Assembly (NCBI GenBank): GCA_020465985.1
Contig: JAANYP010002773.1
Span: 163,016 to 227,015, forward strand
DNA length: 64,000 bases
Reading direction: 5' to 3'
Origin: Centrapalus pauciflorus
Lineage: Eukaryota; Streptophyta; Magnoliopsida; Asterales; Asteraceae
Shown one piece after another: positions 13,100-23,600 of this stretch. Both the position numbers and the translations under genes were made by a program. The notes beneath the pieces are model-generated. The model was not told the DNA's origin. It ran no database searches and saw only the letters and a program-made list of their open reading frames with translations. Position 1 is the stretch's first letter, and every line of letters begins with the position of its first letter.

Positions 13100-13440
13100 T
13101 ATGCATGTTTGGATAGCTAAGGACAAGGTTCCCAAATCTAAACGGCAGTGAGTTCCAAATAAATTAATTCAAAAATCAGTTCCCAAAAGAACCGTTCAAA
13201 AGTGGATACCCAATAAGAAGTGGGTTCCTAAAGTTCCGAAAGCCAATAATTTTGTAATTGACATTGAACCGCGTGATTTGCCTAACTCCAAAGGACCCAT
13301 TCTAAAGTGGGTACCTCATTGCTTAATGCGTTTTGTAGGTAACTCACATATGGTAACTTGACTACGGATGCTTGAAGCACATGACCGGGCACAGAGACAC
13401 TCTCACGAATTACTCTTTGGAGAAACTTAAAAAAAGAAAT
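13100..13440 (+). pseudogene. Fossil Copia gag-pol junction segment (module A copy)
   Basis: The plus strand encodes the tryptophan/lysine linker that precedes the protease in Sirevirus-like Copia polyproteins (QKWIPNKKWVPKVPKAN, then ILKWVPHCLMRF). A protease start with GCLKHMTGHRDTLTNY follows. The catalytic DSG is DYG in this copy, and stops and frameshifts lie around it. Four further copies occur in the window (B, two in C, D), so this segment was part of the module before it was duplicated. Confidence 0.65.
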
Positions 13441-13540
13441 GTGTGTGTGTGAGAGAGAGAGAGAGAGACGTCATTCGAAATTAAAAAAAAGGAAGAGTTT
13501 TTATTTTTCTTCCTTGCTTTTGACAATATATATATTTGTG

Positions 13541-13586
<46 letters not shown>

Positions 13587-13800
13587 GTCATTCAAAAGTT
13601 AATAAAAAAAAAGAAGAAGAGTTTTTATTTTCCTTCTTTGCTTTTGACATACGTATTTGGTGAATGTTTGCTTATTTTGGAATGTGGTAAGATAAACGAA
13701 ATAAATATTGAAGTTAACGGAACGTCAACATGTATTAACATTGCAAAACTAGAAAATATATATCAATAGTTTACATTGGACATTGACTGTTTACTTTTGG
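13440..13800. repeat. GA-microsatellite minisatellite, module A
   Basis: Two approximate units of (GA)n, CGTCATTC, an A-rich stretch, GAGTTTTTATTTTCCTTC and TTGCTTTTGACA. GA runs are at about 13449-13469 and 13543-13584. It ends in the module-wide block TTTGGAATGTGGTAAGATAA. Confidence 0.75.
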
Positions 13801-13827
13801 AGCAACGGTTGGTTGGTTGCGTAAGTG

Positions 13828-16075
13828 TCGAATAAGGCGCCTCATTCCGCCCGCTAGCAGCCGCAATATTTCCCCACGTCAAGTCTTCACCCTCAAACTG
13901 TGGTGCATCTTCTTCCAAAATTTCCATCAACCACTTATTGGGATCTTGAACATTGGTGTCGTCCAAGATGATTGGGTCAATTGTATCACGACAATCGTAC
14001 CTTCTTCTCAAAGCCCGATTATTTTTTATATATACCAAATCATTTAACTTTTGTTGCTCTAACCGATTTCTTTTCTTAGAATGAAGCTGCAAGTAAAATA
14101 TAATAACTATTAACTTGTATTAAACTATGAATAGTATAAATTATAGTATGTTTTTACTTTTTATAATACAAAATCTGAGCTACTTACATGTTCAAATACA
14201 CTCCAATTACGTTCACAACCGGATGAACTACATGTAAGACTCCATACCTTCACCGTAAATTTTCTCAGAGTTGGTGCTGGTGATCCATATTGTTTCCACC
14301 ACTCGGCTAATTTATTAACAAATAAAGAATACTAAGTAAGATTGATGGTTAAACGATATTATAGATTTTAAAAGTTATAGTTTATAAATATATGTATAAT
14401 ACCTGGTGCAAGTTTGAGTTCTCATTTGCTTCGTTTCCGGGTCTCAAAAAATCCCTCGTGCAGCCCTATATAAAGGAAGCTCAGCATGAATCTTCATCAC
14501 CTCGTCTTCGGTCAATGACAACTTACGGATGCATGACATCAACCCTTCCATCACCTTAGAATCCTCTTCAATATGCGGATTGTTATAAAAAATATGGATT
14601 CAAGAAATGTGTGGCCGCGTGCAAAGATCGATGTAATTGGCAATTCCATCTCGTATCAATGATGGTGAAGATTTGTTCATACTTATCCAATTTGTTCTTG
14701 AAAGAGGCGGCAATCATCTCCTTTGCCCTATCCATCGCTTCATATATATGTCCCATGGGAGGCTTTCTCTCTCCATCAACTAAATGAAACATGCCCAACA
14801 AAGGCAAACCCACTCTGACGGCAATATCTATATTGCTCCCAAAAGATGACAACAATATCGTATTTGCTATTTGCCTGCCTCTCGCCTCTTTCGAAATTTG
14901 CATTTTGTCCACGATTCAGAAGTGAACATGTGAGTCCTAAAGCAATTCAGTGTTGTGAAAGCGATGGCAAATCGGGTCTTTGCGGGCCTAACCATATCTT
15001 TTTGTCCGGTGAACCCTCTCATCATGTTCAATAACAATGTGCGGTTGTAAATGTTTGTATTAACCGCAATCGCCCTCTCAATTGTTCTTTTCAGATGTGG
15101 CAACTTGAAGATGTCTTCAAACATCAAGTCTATGCAATGTGCTGCACACAGATTCCAATAGATGTGCAGATATATTTCTTCCACAAGTTTCCCTTTAAAT
15201 AAATACTAATTGTTAGCAATAAGTAATAACTTATAAGTTTATTGTAAATGTAATAATAGTAAACTTACCGGCTCTAACGTTATTACTAGCATTATCTGTC
15301 ACACAGTTTGAACGTCATCTTTCGGCCCCACTTTTTGGATGAATCGATTAAACAATGTGAACATATCGTCACCTATTGTCACCTATATGTGAATAGCTAG
15401 AAGCATCCACTGATTCGATAAACATACTTCCTCGGGGAGTATTCACTAAAAACTTAACAAATGCTCAGCCATCAAAGAACATCCGTAGGTTGTCTTTTCA
15501 ACTTCATTCTCTACCAAAAATTTTCTGGTATGTTCCATCTTAAGCTTTAGCATTGGATCTCGTACCTCATGATAGCTACGGGGCTTTATACCGCAACCAT
15601 GTCGAGCAAAAGCTTTTGAACCGCATCAAGTCTTAGTTTCTTTTGAACTTCATTGTATTGTGGAGTTCCAACTAAGTGACCCCATTTCTTTCCCATTGAC
15701 TCGATGACTTGAATAAATAACATATATCCGACAGTCCTTTCTTTGCCGACAGGGCAACAAACAACTAGTCTCTTTCTTTTAGAAATCTCACTAACTTCTT
15801 CTTCTTCTAAATCAACAAAATGATCAAAGTGAGGTATGTTACTCACTGAATCTTTCATGAGCTTTTTCTTCACAAAACTTTCTTTAAATAATTGTTTTAC
15901 ATCATTTAGTACTTTTTTGCATTTTGCTACGTCCGCCGAATTCCAAGCAAGATGATGTTTGTATCGAGTGATTCCGCCTTTTGATACAAAACCACAAAAA
16001 TTACATTGAACTGAATTCTTGGTTCCTTCAATCAAATGTATCATATGTCTATCCTGGTTCTACTTCTTTTTCTCT
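13828..16075 (-). pseudogene. hAT-family transposase, module A copy (most complete)
   Basis: Minus strand, spliced, broken. Order from 16044: BED-type zinc finger (SVQCNFCGFVSKGGITRYKHH, then C-rich end), an acidic/basic linker (VDLEEEEVSEISKRKR), a DUF659-like region now heavily interrupted (15300-15560), the central hAT region (CAAHCIDLMFEDI, IYNRTLLLNMMRGFTGQ, VRPAKTRFAIAF, GERKPPMGHIYEAMDRAKE, DTRWNCQLHRSLHAA), the hAT dimerisation domain (EWWKQYGSPAPTLRKF, SSGCERNWSVFEH at about 14190-14310) and a C-terminal KKRNRLEQQKLNDLVYIK end. Stops and indels lie throughout, for example the deletion near 15460. This is the only copy in the window that keeps the dimerisation domain. Confidence 0.85.
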
Positions 16076-16332
16076 AACCATTTCTATACAAATATGAAAT
16101 TATGACTAAACTAATAAGTAATAATAAGAAATCATAAGTTCATGACTAAACTAATAACTATTGACAACCCTAAACCCTAAAATAAGAAATCATAAACTGA
16201 ACTAATAATTAATAGTATGTATTTTTGTAGCAAAATCAATAATATAACCTTAAGATACTGTGATGAAAAAATAAAGAATAAAAATGTAAAATCACAATAA
16301 AACCTTTTAAAGATGTAAAATCAGTAAAAAAA
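16076..16332. other. hAT 5' non-coding region before the LTR insertion
   Basis: AT-rich. Contains CCCTAAACCCTAAA (16166-16181), a two-unit telomere-like or telo-box motif that recurs in B and C. No coding signal. Confidence 0.5.
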
Positions 16333-16754
16333 TGTTGGAAATCAAATGCTCAAAGCTAACACTTTAAACTCACGTATATCAAATGCAAAGAAAACTTACA
16401 GAAGAAATAATTAAGCAACTTTCTATTATGAATAAAATGTAGGAAATAAAAATAAGAGGTCTTATCATACATAAAGATAAAAGGCTATATAAAGCCTCAG
16501 AAAAGCAATGTGCATGGAGCATGACTTCACCTAAAAAACCGGTACATCCTAGTGACCCACTCTCCTCACCTATATTTTCTCATCAATCAGGTACATGGAT
16601 ATTGGTCAATCTTAATACCAATTCAAACTGATAAAATAAACTATTAACCAAAAACATAAAATATAAAATACTTGATAATTAAAAAACAGTCATGCAAACT
16701 AACACTTGAACCTCCAGCCATCCATAACCCCGTAAATAAGCGATTAACCCAACA
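16333..16754 (-). repeat. LTR 1 of the gag-only array (3' LTR)
   Basis: 422 bp, TGTTGGAAATC...TTAACCCAACA on the plus strand. Its first 200 bp differ at about a dozen sites from LTR 2 and LTR 3, while its right part matches LTR 2 exactly where LTR 3 differs. The polypurine tract (minus strand AAAGGGGTGAT) lies at 16755-16765. Confidence 0.9.
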
Positions 16755-16775
16755 ATCACCCCTTTAATCGATTAT

Positions 16776-17654
16776 TTACGCATCCACTCGCAATAACGCC
16801 GGCTCTTCTTCAATCAAATTCGCCTCTTGATTTCCTCGTTTCGGACACTCATTGCTATAGTGACCAACTTCACGACAATTATAACATGTAATGTGGCCTT
16901 TGTCCCGGACACGTTCATTTCCGTCCCGACTCTTCCCGGACCCCCGACCTCTTCCCCGGCCGTGTCCGAAGTCACCCCGACTTGAACTCCCACCGCCACA
17001 ATGCTTACATCCGTGAGACTTCTCTTCACTTGCTAACAACAAACCACCTTGAGTGTCTTCGATCTTCTCGGTACCTTTTATACGCTCCTCGTACGCTTTT
17101 AACCTTCCAACGGCCTCGTCAAATAGCATTGAATCCAACTCGAAACATTGCTCTATCGAAGCCACTATTTGAAGAAAAGACTTCGGCATCGAGTCAAGTA
17201 GTCTTTTCACCAAGTCTACTTCTTCAAGTTCGTACCCGAGACTCCTTGCCTTCGAAGCTAAACTGCTCAATTTTGTCACAAAATCATCAACACTTTCACC
17301 CTCCTTCATTCATAAACTTTCAAGCTCTCGTTTCAATGTTGCAACCCGAGCCGATCTCACCCAATCCACTCCCAAATACCATGTCTTCAATCCATCCCAC
17401 ACCTTTATTGGATCCGTGTAACTCGCCATTTGCAAAACCATATCCTCCGGTATAGCTTGAAATAGAAACGCGAGAGCTTGCTTCGATTTTCTTGGATCCG
17501 ATCCTTCACCTAGTGCCCTTGGTTCCACCGTCTCCCACAAGCCGTGTGCGTCCATAATCGTCTTGACCTTGACAGCCCACACCTTATAATTCGTCAGGGT
17601 CAAGGCTGGAACTTGAAACGTCATTGAACCGGCTTCTTTCGGTACCGATGCCAT
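16776..17654 (-). pseudogene. Copia-type gag, copy 1 (in-frame stop)
   Basis: Read from 17654 it begins MASVPKEAGSMTFQVPALTL. It contains a DUF4219/UBN2-type capsid region (YKVWAVKVKTIMDAHGLWE, KVWDGLKTWYLG, ESVDDFVTKLSSLASKARSL), then a Gly/Arg-rich stretch and a CCHC zinc knuckle (CYNCREVGHYSNEC), about 292 codons in all. A TGA at 17312-17310 interrupts one continuous frame between RELESL and MKEGESV. The identical stop is present in copy 2, so it predates the array expansion. A long T-run on the plus strand (17656-17673) lies just upstream of the start. Gag packages the RNA. With no pol, the element would need trans-acting enzymes. Confidence 0.85.
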
Positions 17655-17943
17655 TCTTTTTTTTTTTTTTTTTTGACAGTCTTATTTAACAACCCCAACC
17701 CTTTGATCAAGCTTGTTCCGAGAGAACTTTTCTACACAGTTACCGTCTTCCGTCACCCGCGAAACGAATCGAATCAAAGCACCCCGCTATGATGTCCTCC
17801 TGTCCGTTTATCCTGCATCCGGTTTGTCTCTCGTCAATTCTGGAACAAGGCCGATCAATAGAATTCGAGGCTGCTGTTGAAATGCATCACCTCGGAATCA
17901 AAACGAAAAAAAAGAACTCACACCCCTTAGATCGAACCTGGCA

Positions 17944-17954
17944 CTCTAATACCA
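17944..17954 (-). other. Primer-binding site, internal copy 1
   Basis: The minus strand reads TGGTATTAGAG, two bases from the LTR 2 edge. It is a one-mismatch version of the initiator tRNA-Met site TGGTATCAGAG. A second copy is at 19569-19579 beside LTR 3. Confidence 0.75.
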
Positions 17955-17956
17955 AA

Positions 17957-18379
17957 TGTTGGAAATCAAAAGCTCAAAGCTAACACTTTAAACTCACGTC
18001 TATCAAATGCAAAGAAAAATTACACAAGAAATAATTAAGCAACTTTCTATTATGAAGAAAATGTAGGAAATAAAAACAAGAGGTCTTATCATACATAAAG
18101 ATAAAATGCTATATAAAGCCATTAGAAAAGCAACGTGCATGGAACATGACTTCACCTAAAGAACCGGTACATCCTAGTGACCCACTCTCCTCACCTATAT
18201 TTTCTCATCAATCAGGTACATGGATATTGGTCAATCTTAATACCAATTCAAACTGATAAAATAAACTATTAACCAAAAACATAAAATATAAAATACTTGA
18301 TAATTAAAAAACAGTCATGCAAACTAACACTTGAACCTCCAGCCATCCATAACCCCGTAAATAAGCGATTAACCCAACA
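17957..18379 (-). repeat. LTR 2 (shared middle LTR, chimeric)
   Basis: 423 bp. The left half carries the LTR 3 variants (AAAAGCTC, ACGTCTATC, CTAAAGAACC). The right half carries the LTR 1 variants (GGTCAATCTT, CATCCATAACCCCG). The switch lies between 18161 and 18235. It serves as 3' LTR for the right unit and 5' LTR for the left unit. Confidence 0.9.
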
Positions 18380-18400
18380 ATCACCCCTTTAATCGATTAT

Positions 18401-19279
18401 TTACGCATCCACTCGCAATAACGCCGGCTCTTCTTCAATCAAATTCGCCTCTTGATTTCCTCGTTTCGGACACTCATTGCTATAGTGACCAACTTCACGA
18501 CAATTATAACATGTAATGTGGCCTTTGTCCCGGACACGTTCATTTCCGTCCCGACTCTTCCCGGACCCCTGACCTCTTCCCCGGCCGTGTCCGAAGTCAC
18601 CCCGACTTGAACTCCCACCGCCACAATGCTTACATCCGTGAGACTTCTCTTCACTTGCTAACAACAAACCACCTTGAGTGTCTTCGATCTTCTCGGTACC
18701 TTTTATACGCTCCTCGTACGCTTTTAACCTTCCAACGGCCTCGTCAAATAGCATTGAATCCAACTCGAAACATTGCTCTATCGAAGCCACTATTTGAAGA
18801 AAAGACTTCGGCATCGAGTCAAGTAGTCTTTTCACCAAGTCTACTTCTTCAAGTTCGTACCCGAGACTCCTTGCCTTCGAAGCTAAACTGCTCAATTTTG
18901 TCACAAAATCATCAACACTTTCACCCTCCTTCATTCATAAACTTTCAAGCTCTCGTTTCAATGTTGCAACCCGAGCCGATCTCACCCAATCCACTCCCAA
19001 ATACCATGTCTTCAATCCATCCCACACCTTTATTGGATCCGTGTAACTCGCCATTTGCAAAACCATATCCTCCGGTATAGCTTGAAATAGAAACGCGAGA
19101 GCTTGCTTCGATTTTCTTGGATCCGATCCTTCACCTAGTGCCCTTGGTTCCACCGTCTCCCACAAGCCGTGTGCGTCCATAATCGTCTTGACCTTGACAG
19201 CCCACACCTTATAATTCGTCAGGGTCAAGGCTGGAACTTGAAACGTCATTGAACCGGCTTCTTTCGGTACCGATGCCAT
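18401..19279 (-). pseudogene. Copia-type gag, copy 2 (in-frame stop)
   Basis: Same length and frame as copy 1, with the same TGA stop (18937-18935). The only amino-acid change I see is R to Q in the Gly/Arg-rich region (GRGRGQGSG), a single C-to-T change on the plus strand near 18570. Near-identity shows a very recent duplication. Confidence 0.85.
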
Positions 19280-19581
19280 TCTTTTTTTTTTTTTTTTTTG
19301 ACAGTCTTATTTAACAACCCCAACCCTTTGATCAAGCTTGTTCCGAGAGAACTTTTCTACACAGTTACCGTCTTCCGTCACCCGCGAAACGAATCGAATC
19401 AAAGCACCCCGCTATGATGTCCTCCTGTCCGTTTATCCTGCATCCGGTTTGTCTCTCGTCAATTCTGGAACAAGGCCGATCAATAGAATTCGAGGCTGCT
19501 GTTGAAATGCATCACCTCGGAATCAAAACGAAAAAAAAGAACTCACACCCCTTAGATCGAACCTGGCACTCTAATACCAAA

Positions 19582-20004
19582 TGTTGGAAATCAAAAGCTC
19601 AAAGCTAACACTTTAAACTCACGTCTATCAAATGCAAAGAAAAATTACACAAGAAATAATTAAGCAACTTTCTATTATGAAGAAAATGTAGGAAATAAAA
19701 ACAAGAGGTCTTATCATACATAAAGATAAAATGCTATATAAAGCCATTAGAAAAGCAACGTGCATGGAACATGACTTCACCTAAAGAACCGGTACATCCT
19801 AGTGACCCACTCTCCTCACCTATATTTTCTCATCAATCAGGTACATGGATATTGGTCAAACTTAATACCAATTCAAACTGATAAAATAAACTATTAACCA
19901 AAAACATAAAATATAAAATACTTGATAATTAAAAAACAGTCATGCAAACTAACACTTGAACCTCCAGCCATGCATAAACCCGTAAATAAGCGATTAACCC
20001 AACA
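19582..20004 (-). repeat. LTR 3 of the gag-only array (5' LTR)
   Basis: 423 bp. Left half identical to LTR 2. The right half has private variants (GGTCAAACTT, CATGCATAAACCCG). It is followed by AAGAAGAAATC, which resumes the module sequence seen without insertion in B and C. Confidence 0.9.
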
Positions 20005-20489
20005 AAGAAGAAATCATGAATCGACTTACTGACCTAATATTTAATAATAAATAACTAATAACGAATATGTTTTTTTGTTGCAAAATCAGTAATGTTTCAT
20101 TAAGTTACTGTGATAAAAAAAAAGAAAAAAAATCAGAGAAAAAACCCATTAAAGATGTAATATTAATCAAATAAGAAATCATGAAGTGAACTAATAATCA
20201 ATAATAACTAATAACAAATAACTAGTTTGTATTTTTGTAGCAAAATCAGTAACTGTGTGATGAAATAAAATCAGAAAAAAAATCAGGAAAAAAACCTTTA
20301 GAGATAAAAAGGCACTGAATTGCTGACTCATGGAAGTCGCCAGAGGTTTGTGACGGCCGGCGACTGTGGGAGAATTTGAACGTTAAGTTTTCGAGGAGCC
20401 TCATGAGTCACACCTTCATGCAAAAGAAACAACCTTCCGTGTACCTTTCACGTACCCTTAAAATTTTAAACTAATATACTTACCACACA

Positions 20490-20574
<85 letters not shown>

Positions 20575-20682
20575 CATGTAAAAAAATAGTAACCGCAACT
20601 GTTATTCATGCTTTAGCGGTATAGCACCGCATCGCTACGCTAAACGCGATCGCGATCGCTATTAACGCTATTGACAACACTG
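20005..20682 (-). mobile_element. hAT 5' flank and terminus, module A
   Basis: Upstream part of the minus-strand hAT element. It holds a conserved block at 20330-20460 (GAAGTCGCCAGAGGTTTGTG, CACCTTCATGCAAAAG) shared with 37755-37900 and 48875-49015, a TA microsatellite (about 20505-20570), GCGATCGCGATCGC subterminal palindromes (20646-20659) and the terminus CAGTGTTGTCAATAGCG (20682-20666, minus strand), a typical plant hAT end. The next 8 bases, GTCACTAC, also begin module A at 10564. Confidence 0.65.
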
Positions 20683-23600
20683 GTCACTACTTATTTGGTG
20701 TAACGCTTGGAAGTTTGAGCACTGATTCATGACTTGAGCGGTTAGTTCATTCTTTTTGGCACAATTGAGGATCATATCACTATAGTGAGGTTGCTTGCCC
20801 TAAATTCAGTACACAAATGGTGGTTTCAAAGAAGATTTGATGTTTTTACTGAATTTTCAAACCGGAAATTACACCAAGTTTTTGCATCAGTTTCTTACTT
20901 GTTTTGTCTAACTGGGGTGTGATTCGTGTAGCGGGTGCCCTTTAATGCTTGATTTCTTGGAGCCAAATGCTACACATTGAGTTTTTTTAATTTTATTTTT
21001 TTAAATTCTATTGAGATTAAGGTTAGATTGTCATCATTTAGGTTTCAATTTCTTGTGATTGGAATTATTATAGCCGTCATTTACACATACATTAAGGTGG
21101 GATTTGTGTGTGTTAGTCTAGGGTTTACATTTTTTAGCTTAGATTTTGTTGATTGAAGCCGAAGATTGAAGGGTATCTACTTTATCTCTTTCGGTTTTTT
21201 CTTGGTTTATTGCAGTGTTTAGTGAGTAGTTTCTTTTATCACTCACTTGTATTTTGTTCTTTAATGGATTAATGAAAGTATTTGATGTTTTGCTCGAAAA
21301 AGTGTGTTTCTCACTTATGTAATCTTTGATTTATCCGTTGATTTGATAAAATCAGTATTCTCTTCGATTTTATAGCAATATTGTTATCATAAATTTTGGA
21401 TTTTAATTCTGATTTTTATAAACCTTGTCATATTTGTGTGATTTGTTAGATGATTGCTATTTCTAGCATTATTGTGATGACAATGGTGATTAGATGATAA
21501 ATTGTAAAATTATTGCATGCAATTAGTCCTTAGCATTATTGTGATCGTAGGGTTAAGTTGATCTCTAATATCCATGCATATGATATGTGGTTATGTAATT
21601 TAATTGAATGTTTGAGATTAATTCTGAGCGCTGTGGTGTTGACAGAATTGGTTTTGAAAACTTATTTTAGTTAATTAAATATTTGGTAAAAAGATACTTT
21701 CTACTAGAATTTCAGAGGTTGGGAATTAATTCTTGAAATTTGGTGAATTGAATTAACTATTGCATATATGTTGAAAAACACTTGAGCTTATAAGGTTAAA
21801 ATAGTTGGGATCACTCCAACTTGTTTTTCTTCAACCAAAACATATGAAGTGTTCATTCACTTAGATGCTTTTTATTAATACTTAAAGAGAGATCCAAGTG
21901 GGTGTTGCTTTACTTATTTGAAATTAATTGGGCTTATTTGTGTTGCTTGTTAATTAATTGCCTTTGTTTGTTAGTCGTTAGTATCATGTATTACCTTAGT
22001 CTAGTTCCTTCCTCTTTACTTAGTATGCTTCGTGTTAGTTAGCTTAGTTTAGTTAGTTCGCTTTGTAGGTTAATTCCATCTTCTCCTGTTTTCAGTGGCT
22101 AGCTATTAGTGAACATCATGAGTATCGATATGTCACTTCTATTCGCCATTCCATCTGTTTTATAAGTCTAGAGGTCAACTTCATGCTGTACTATCTACGA
22201 CCCTTATAACTTTGGCTTTCTTCATTTCCTTATTTTTGATTGCCAAATCCGCATAGATCAAAATGGCGCCTGTCACTACACCCTAATTTTTTTTTTAAAT
22301 TTTTTTAAACTCCATTGAGATGAAACTTAGATTGTTACCTCAAACGCTTAAACATCAATGAGGTATCATTCTTTGTGATTCGAATTATTAGAGCAGTCAT
22401 TGGCCATGTCACTCTTGTGTTTTAATAGTTTTCACATATGATTTTTGCTCTTTTCGGAGTTTTGCTGCTAGTAAGTTCATTAGCATTTTAGACAATTCTT
22501 TATTTTCTGTTTTCTTTTCTTTTCTTTTCTTCGTGTTTTTGTGATTATACTTTAGTTGCTAGTTATAATTAGTAGTTTTAGACCTATGTTGGAGTGTTCA
22601 TCGTTTATTTTGCTTCCTCAATTATTTGTCAAGAGTTTCCTATTTTCGGGCATTTAGATACATTTTTTTAGCTTTATCAAGTTAAGTTCTTGATTGTTAA
22701 GAGTTTTGTATCCATGATGATTAATCTAGGGGCTGCTTGTTTAGTATATTGCAAAAGTGTAGTTTTGTAAATGATTTTTGCTATTCTTTTGTTATTCTCA
22801 TACATGTTTCTTTTAGTATTTGCATTTTTTTTCTTTCAGTCTTTCTGATAACTTTTAGTTTAGGTCCAATGGTTTTGGTGGTCGATTTCATCTGCCATGT
22901 ATTGTGAGTTCTTGTTCTTATATGCTTTTATCTTGCAGGTTTGGCATGCGAATGACGTCAAGTTCGCATAGGTACTCCTCCCTCTTCCCGCGGTCATTTA
23001 TAGCCCAGACACAGCGCCGATGCAAGTCGATGCCACATCACAAACCTTACCAATTATGTAACCCAATCAGAATCGATACAGCCAAGCCCTGGCTCGCCAT
23101 TGTGATATTTGGGATTACTTTCTAGCGCTGTCGAATTCACGTGCATGCACCTCGACTGATCCTTGATCATCTCATTTAGACTCTTTGACATTTTGTTTTA
23201 CTTATATTTTAGTTAAACATTTATATTTCCGCACTTAATTTTGATCTTTTGGTATGTTCATATAAAACACTATGTCGTTGCTGCTTACATTTTAATTTGA
23301 TTGTGTTGTGGTTGGCTGGTTGATTAAGGTTGGACCATGGCTTCGCTGGGAGTCAGTTCAGCTTCACGAGCCCAAATCCTCCTAGCAGGGAAGTTTTTTC
23401 GTTCAACTTTTTGTTACTTTCCATTCTTGCACATTATCTTTGATACTGTCCATATTAAGTGTGGGTTGGGGTAATTTAATTGGCATTATTGAGCTTTTTG
23501 TCCGAAGTTAGCCAGCTTTAGTGCAAATTTATGCATTTTTATCCTAAAATTAGCCACTTTTGGAAATTTTCTCTCTTTGTGAAATGCGTTAGACTCTTTA

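Larger units (their letters stand above)
10564..13100. other. Non-coding part of module A
   Basis: No coding signal. It contains a 16-bp tandem echo (TTGAAAATTTGAGCCC twice near 10587-10619), a block with a splice-acceptor-like end (TTTTATCTTACAG) followed by a conserved GACGTCAAGTTC segment near 11530, the inverted-repeat element 11725-12038, and a TA/TG microsatellite at 12511-12620. Parts of the longer B version (AAGTGTGGGTTGGGG near 23458, CCCATTTGAGCC near 23963) look like untranslated regions of Athila/Tat-type Ty3 elements. That is a weak resemblance only. Confidence 0.4.
16333..20004 (-). mobile_element. Gag-only LTR retrotransposon (TR-GAG type) expanded to a three-LTR array
   Basis: Three LTRs (16333-16754, 17957-18379, 19582-20004) alternate with two about 1.2-kb internal regions that each hold only a gag gene on the minus strand. 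There is no protease, integrase or reverse transcriptase. This fits terminal-repeat retrotransposons with a GAG domain, which depend on other elements to move. The insertion site is known from sister modules: the empty sequence at about 37423-37444 carries AAGAA once, while here AAAAA precedes the first LTR and AAGAA follows the last, a 5-bp target duplication with one change. The whole array is therefore one insertion, later expanded. Confidence 0.85.
10564..20682. repeat. Tandem module A (with an LTR-element insertion)
   Basis: Homology with module B begins at GTCACTACTTATTT (10564; 20683 in B). Order: non-coding part (10564-13100), fossil Copia segment and GA repeats (13100-13800), antisense hAT pseudogene (13828-16075), hAT upstream region ending in a hAT terminus (20666-20682). 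The gag-only LTR array 16333-20004 is private to this copy. The ankyrin fragment found in B and C is missing: module sequence jumps at about 13828, after GGTTGCGTAAGTG, straight into the hAT 3' coding region. Confidence 0.75.

Noticed and set aside
13410..13595. Repeated SLSLSL or RERERE peptides over GA runs, possible CRISPR-like or peptide repeats
   Set aside because: Simple GA/CT microsatellite translation; no repeat-spacer structure.
16166..16181. Interstitial telomere repeat CCCTAAACCCTAAA
   Set aside because: Only two units and repeated with the hAT flank in each module. More likely a telo-box-like promoter motif than telomeric DNA.
16982..17455. 157-codon plus-strand frame opposite the gag gene (also 18607-19080)
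   Set aside because: Shadow of the gag coding strand, which has the zinc knuckle and capsid motifs. Both copies are identical because the element is duplicated.
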